From NCBI GenBank assembly GCA_023053545.1, contig JAKZAN010000002.1, positions 4,262,375-4,326,374 of the forward strand: 64,000 bases of DNA, read 5' to 3'. The stretch's first letter is position 1. Every line of letters begins with the position of its first letter. Made by a program: the position numbers and the translations under genes. This DNA comes from Lepidurus packardi (Eukaryota > Arthropoda > Branchiopoda > Notostraca > Triopsidae). Below the pieces are notes generated by a model. It had not been told where the DNA came from. It searched no databases and was given only the letters and a program-made list of their open reading frames with translations. Below are positions 60,377-64,000 of this stretch, piece after piece.

Positions 60377-62347
60377 TTAAGGAGGGGTGGGCATGCTACC
60401 AAGAATTTGAAACGCAGCCTTTTCTAAACTTTCGCGGTGGTCAGGATGCGCAATTCGAATTAGTTCGTACGCACGATGAAGAAGAGGAAGTCCAAACAGA
60501 TTGCAAATGCCATATTCCGTTACAACCCAATGTACGTGAGCTCTTGTGGTAACCACACCAGCCCCTATACGATGTCATTTACAGGAATGAATAGCAAAAG
60601 TCGACCAATAAATGGTAACTAATTAACTCACCTTGTTTTAGGAAAGGTACAATTCGCGACTCGCCTTTACTAGTTGTAGAGTGTAGAACCACAACTGCTT
60701 TTCCATTCTGACTTAGGGAAGCACCTCGAATAAAGTCGACTTGTCCGCCAACTCCGGAATAAATGTATGTTCCAATGGAATCCGAAACTGTCTGACCAGT
60801 AATATCCATTTCTATGCAAGAGTTGACGCCAACGACATTGGGATTCTTAGCAATGATATTAACATCGTTAACCCAGTCAGCATCTCCGAAATCTAATTTC
60901 ACGTAAAAATGTAAGTGAAATTCTTAACAAAGGTTGCATTCCTGCATTTCGTACAGATATTTGGGTTGTCATTCACGTAGTCGTATAGTTGCTGCGATCC
61001 GAGGCAAAACGTGGTTACTGTTTTGCCACGCATTACTTTTTTATGCGCGTTGGTAATGCATCCAGATTCGATTAAATCCATAGCCCCATCGCTGATCATC
61101 TCTGTATGAATGCCCATATCTTTGCGGTCCTTTAGAAGACTCGTAATAGCGTCCGGAATATTCCCAATACCTTCAAATGAAAAAAAAACATTCGTTGCAT
61201 ATTCAGAATGACTTGCAAATGATATTAACCGAATTGTAAGGTAGCGCCATCTTGTACTAAATTATCAGCGATCAATTTTCCAATTTTCCGGTCGTTTTCA
61301 TCTGGCTCAAATTTGGGCAAACAGACCAACTCGTAGTCATCTTCAACGATGCAATCAAAGTGTGACGTGTGGATTAAGCCGCTGCCGAATGTCCTCGGCA
61401 TCTGAGGGTTAACCAATCCTATATCATTGTAGCAATATAATTATGCTTTAGCTTGGTAAATCATTTCATTACAGGTTACCTATGAGATATTTGGCGCTCT
61501 TGACTACAGACATGTTGGCATCTACGGAAATCCCCAAGGTACAGAATCCGTGTTTATCAGGGGGAGATACCTTTTATAAATTAAGCACCTTACTACATAT
61601 GGTAGCAAAGATACAACCATTAGATTGTACCTGGACCATAGCCACATCGATCTTGATATAGGACGTAAAATACTTCGGAACATCGGACAACATAATAGGC
61701 AAGTAGTCGCCTTTACCTTCTTTGATGGCTTGCCTTCCGAATGGTCCGATAAAAGTAGAACCAAGCCGAAAATGAGCTTAAACAAAGAAAGATAAATTCT
61801 ATCCTCAAATATAACACTAGGAAACTTAATTGGTACCTTCAAAGTCGGAGTCTAAAAATGGCATAGGTTCTATCTGTAGCCCTTGAAAGACGTAGACGTC
61901 TTTCAAGTTAGCTTGCTTGCCATATTCTGTCAATGCGTAAAGTAAAGGGCGAGGTACAGCTGCAGCCGTTTGAAAGTAAACAACGTTTTCTAAATGGTTA
62001 AATGTTAGCAAGACATGTTGAGAACATAGTAATACGTTTTGGATAATACTTGACTGTACGATTTTAACGGCTTCTTCCGCACTTACGACAGGTGGTTTGC
62101 GCGGTAAAACATGAGTCGGTTCCCTCGAGTACGTATAATAAAACCGCTGTCCAGCTGCGGAGCTTTGACATGGGGTCAAACGCTTTAAAGTTTGGAGCAA
62201 ATTTCCCGTAAGTTTCCGGGTACCCATAGTCGATATTCCTTGGTCAGCGGAATATTGCAAACTGAAACGGAATAAGTTTGAACGGGTCCTATTCAAGTAT
62301 TTAGGGTATCTAGGATGCACTGGCCTTGTTAGAAAACCCCTTATCAT
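60377..62347 (-). CDS. Acetyl-CoA hydrolase/CoA-transferase family protein, copy B
   Basis: A duplicate of the gene at 47666-49636 with the same exon layout and all the same motifs, including the catalytic GVNSCIEMDITGQ. Changes are mostly single substitutions. In the presequence, RYPKYLNRTRSNLFRFSLQY replaces VFAKYLNRTRSNLFRLSLQY. No stop or shift was found in the exons I followed. Further upstream, the copies differ by small indels. Both copies could therefore be active, unlike their neighbours in the duplicated block. Confidence 0.85.
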
Positions 62348-62721
62348 TAAGGAAACGGAAAGGTAAATAAGAAAGTTTAAAGTGCAAAATGCAAAATTGG
62401 AATTGGATATGCAAGGTCAAAAGTCTAATGTACAAATGAAGCCAGTGAAGAGAAATGGGATATATAAGATCGGAAATTACTGTAGAACGGGAATTACGGG
62501 TATGGAGAAATGTTATCAAGCCTGATAACAGTATAGTAAAACACCTTTGATCTCTGAAGTTTCCTGCCTCTCCCAATCTATCTTTACAAAACTTAAATCC
62601 ATATCGGAGTCCATTCATACAGTAAAGTCGAAGTAAGGAGCATAATTCTTTGTAATGGAACAGTAATTCAAATATTGATTCCTTGACGGTGACTCATTTC
62701 TCGTTAACAGGAACGAATATG

Positions 62722-63309
62722 TCAATTACGGACTAGGAGGATAAGGGTATAACAGGACGATTCTAGTCAGCTCAACAGCTAAACATGGACCAAGCCTAGA
62801 AAACATGCAAAAAGCATTTTTTGCAAGAGCTCCAATTGGCTTTGATTGTCAAATGTTTCGGAAAGCGAACGATGGCAATGGATATATGAACAAAATTTCG
62901 TTCTCATCCTCCAGCCAAGTATGTTCTATCTTACATTTATATATTTAATAAGACGTTTCACGGGTTTCATGCAAATCGGCCTTCAAACAAATCTGCTGTA
63001 TGCAAAATAAGTGCAAATGAGGTGTTTGGCTCCCCACCGGAGGTCCTTATTTCTTGTGTCCAAAACGTTCCCCGTAAAATCTAGTTTCCAAGCATGCTCG
63101 TTTGTGTACGGTTTTTAATTATTCTGAAATAAAAGCGAAAATTTGGAAAATTTTCCCGTGATTTCTCAAAAAATCCCCTAAAAGGGGTGTGGCCTATGAA
63201 AAAAGGACTAATCCTATTGGTGGATTTGATCAACAAGTGGGCGTGGCTCCTTTTCAAGGTGGATAATCGTTTTCAGGGCTTTTCTCCATAAGGAATAATG
63301 CTGTATCAA
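62722..63309. other. Unique region without recognised gene
   Basis: Sequence after the end of unit B. No conserved protein, RNA or transposon end was seen. It leads into the tandem-repeat array. Confidence 0.5.
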
Positions 63310-63842
63310 GCTAACCATAGACAACAGTGGCGGTCTTTGGCGGGCAATTCCTCTTGAAAACATCGTTGGAGGTTTTTATTAGGGCGGTGGCTAACCATAG
63401 ACAACAGTGGCGGTCTTTGGCGGGCAATTCCTTTTGAAAACATCGTTGGAGGTTTTCAATAGGGTGGTGGCTAACCATAGACAGCAGTGGCGGTCTTTGG
63501 CGGGCAATTCCTCTTGAAAACATCGTTGGAGGTTTTCATTAGGGCGGTGGCTAACCATAGACAACAGTGGCGGTCTTTGGCGGGCAATTCCTTTGGAAAA
63601 CATCGTTGGAGGTTTTCATTAGGGCGGTGGCTAACCATAGACAGCAGTGGCGGTCTTTGGCGGGCAATTCCTTTTGAAAACATCGTTGGAGGTTTTCAAT
63701 AGGGTGGTGGCTAACCTTAGACAGCAGTGGCGGTCTTTGGCGGACAATTCATGATGAAGATATCGTTGGGTGGTTTTCATTGTGATGGTGGCTAACCTAA
63801 GACAGCAGTGGCGGTCTTTGGCGGGCAATTCCTTTTGAAAAC
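63310..63842. repeat. 80-bp minisatellite, about 6.7 copies
   Basis: Units begin GCTAACCATAGACAACAGTG at 63310, 63390, 63470, 63550, 63630, 63710 and 63791. The first five spacings are exactly 80 bp and the last two are more diverged. Variants alternate: units 2 and 5 share CAATAGGGTGG, while units 1, 3 and 4 have ATTAGGGCGG. Minus-strand frames of 65-70 codons across the array repeat themselves and are not taken as genes. Confidence 0.95.
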
Positions 63843-64000
63843 TTTTGTTATATTCGGGTGTGGTGATGAAGAGGCGGAGTAAGTTTTGACTTCTAATTTT
63901 TGTAATTCTTTATACTAGTGTTGTTGTTTTTATTCAAATAGGCTATCCATTGGATTCCCTGCGTTATTACTTAACAACATTTCAATGACATTGTGCCTTT
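63843..64000. other. Right edge, nothing recognised
   Basis: The last 158 bp are AT-rich, with no repeat unit and no supported coding sequence. Confidence 0.4.

Larger units (their letters stand above)
57000..62721. repeat. Segmental duplication, unit B
   Basis: The right copy of the 43021-49998 block in the same orientation, starting 80 bp after the LTR. Relative to unit A it lacks 43081-44687 (replaced by 11 bp, CGTGAAAATTT) and has about 100 extra bp at 57537-57640 and about 0.2 kb in the fibrinogen-related gene. Divergence is a few percent by eye. Confidence 0.9.

Noticed and set aside
63311..63828. Repeated 65-70 codon minus-strand frames across the tandem repeat
   Set aside because: They exist because an 80-bp period returns to the same frame every three units and the unit has few stops. 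There is no start context or homology.

Overview
The window is animal nuclear DNA, most likely from an arthropod and plausibly a branchiopod crustacean such as Daphnia. The evidence is multi-exon animal genes with very short introns (mostly 50-100 nt, some exactly 50 nt), densely packed genes on both strands, CCTAA-type (TTAGG telomere-like) repeats inside a small transposon, and an expanded-type fibrinogen-related family. The species is an inference. No prokaryotic feature, CRISPR array or rRNA gene was seen, and no intact tRNA gene.

Left and central part (1-45 kb), single-copy housekeeping genes: the 3' end of Arp2 (+); a secreted EndoU ribonuclease with two somatomedin-B domains (+); an M13 neprilysin-like membrane metallopeptidase (-); a phytanoyl-CoA dioxygenase-like enzyme (+); xanthine dehydrogenase (-); symplekin (-); the checkpoint kinase Chk1 (+); the giant BIR-UBC ubiquitin ligase BRUCE/BIRC6 (+, almost 19 kb, about 31 exons, one exon near 5 kb); the ciliary coiled-coil protein CFAP157 (-); and EIF1AD (+). 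Symplekin/Chk1 and CFAP157/EIF1AD are close head-to-head pairs that probably share promoters. A roughly 300-bp inverted-repeat transposon sits in a symplekin intron.

Right part (43-62.7 kb), a segmental duplication interrupted by a retrotransposon. Unit A (43021-49998) holds the CFAP157 5' half, EIF1AD, a TRAPPC13-like relic, a broken fibrinogen-related gene and a mitochondrial-type CoA-transferase. Unit B (57000-62721) repeats this order, but 1.6 kb has been lost and a piece of CFAP157 is fused to a piece of EIF1AD. The two CoA-transferase copies both look intact. The fibrinogen-related genes are both broken, by different lesions.

Between the units lies a rearranged Ty3/gypsy-type element (50545-56920). 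Its gag-protease-partial RT half is on the minus strand and its RT-RNase H-integrase-LTR half is on the plus strand. The halves are joined where the inner end of the LTR meets the RT gene at a 7-base microhomology, leaving 330-bp inverted RT arms. The window ends with an array of about seven 80-bp tandem repeats (63310-63842).
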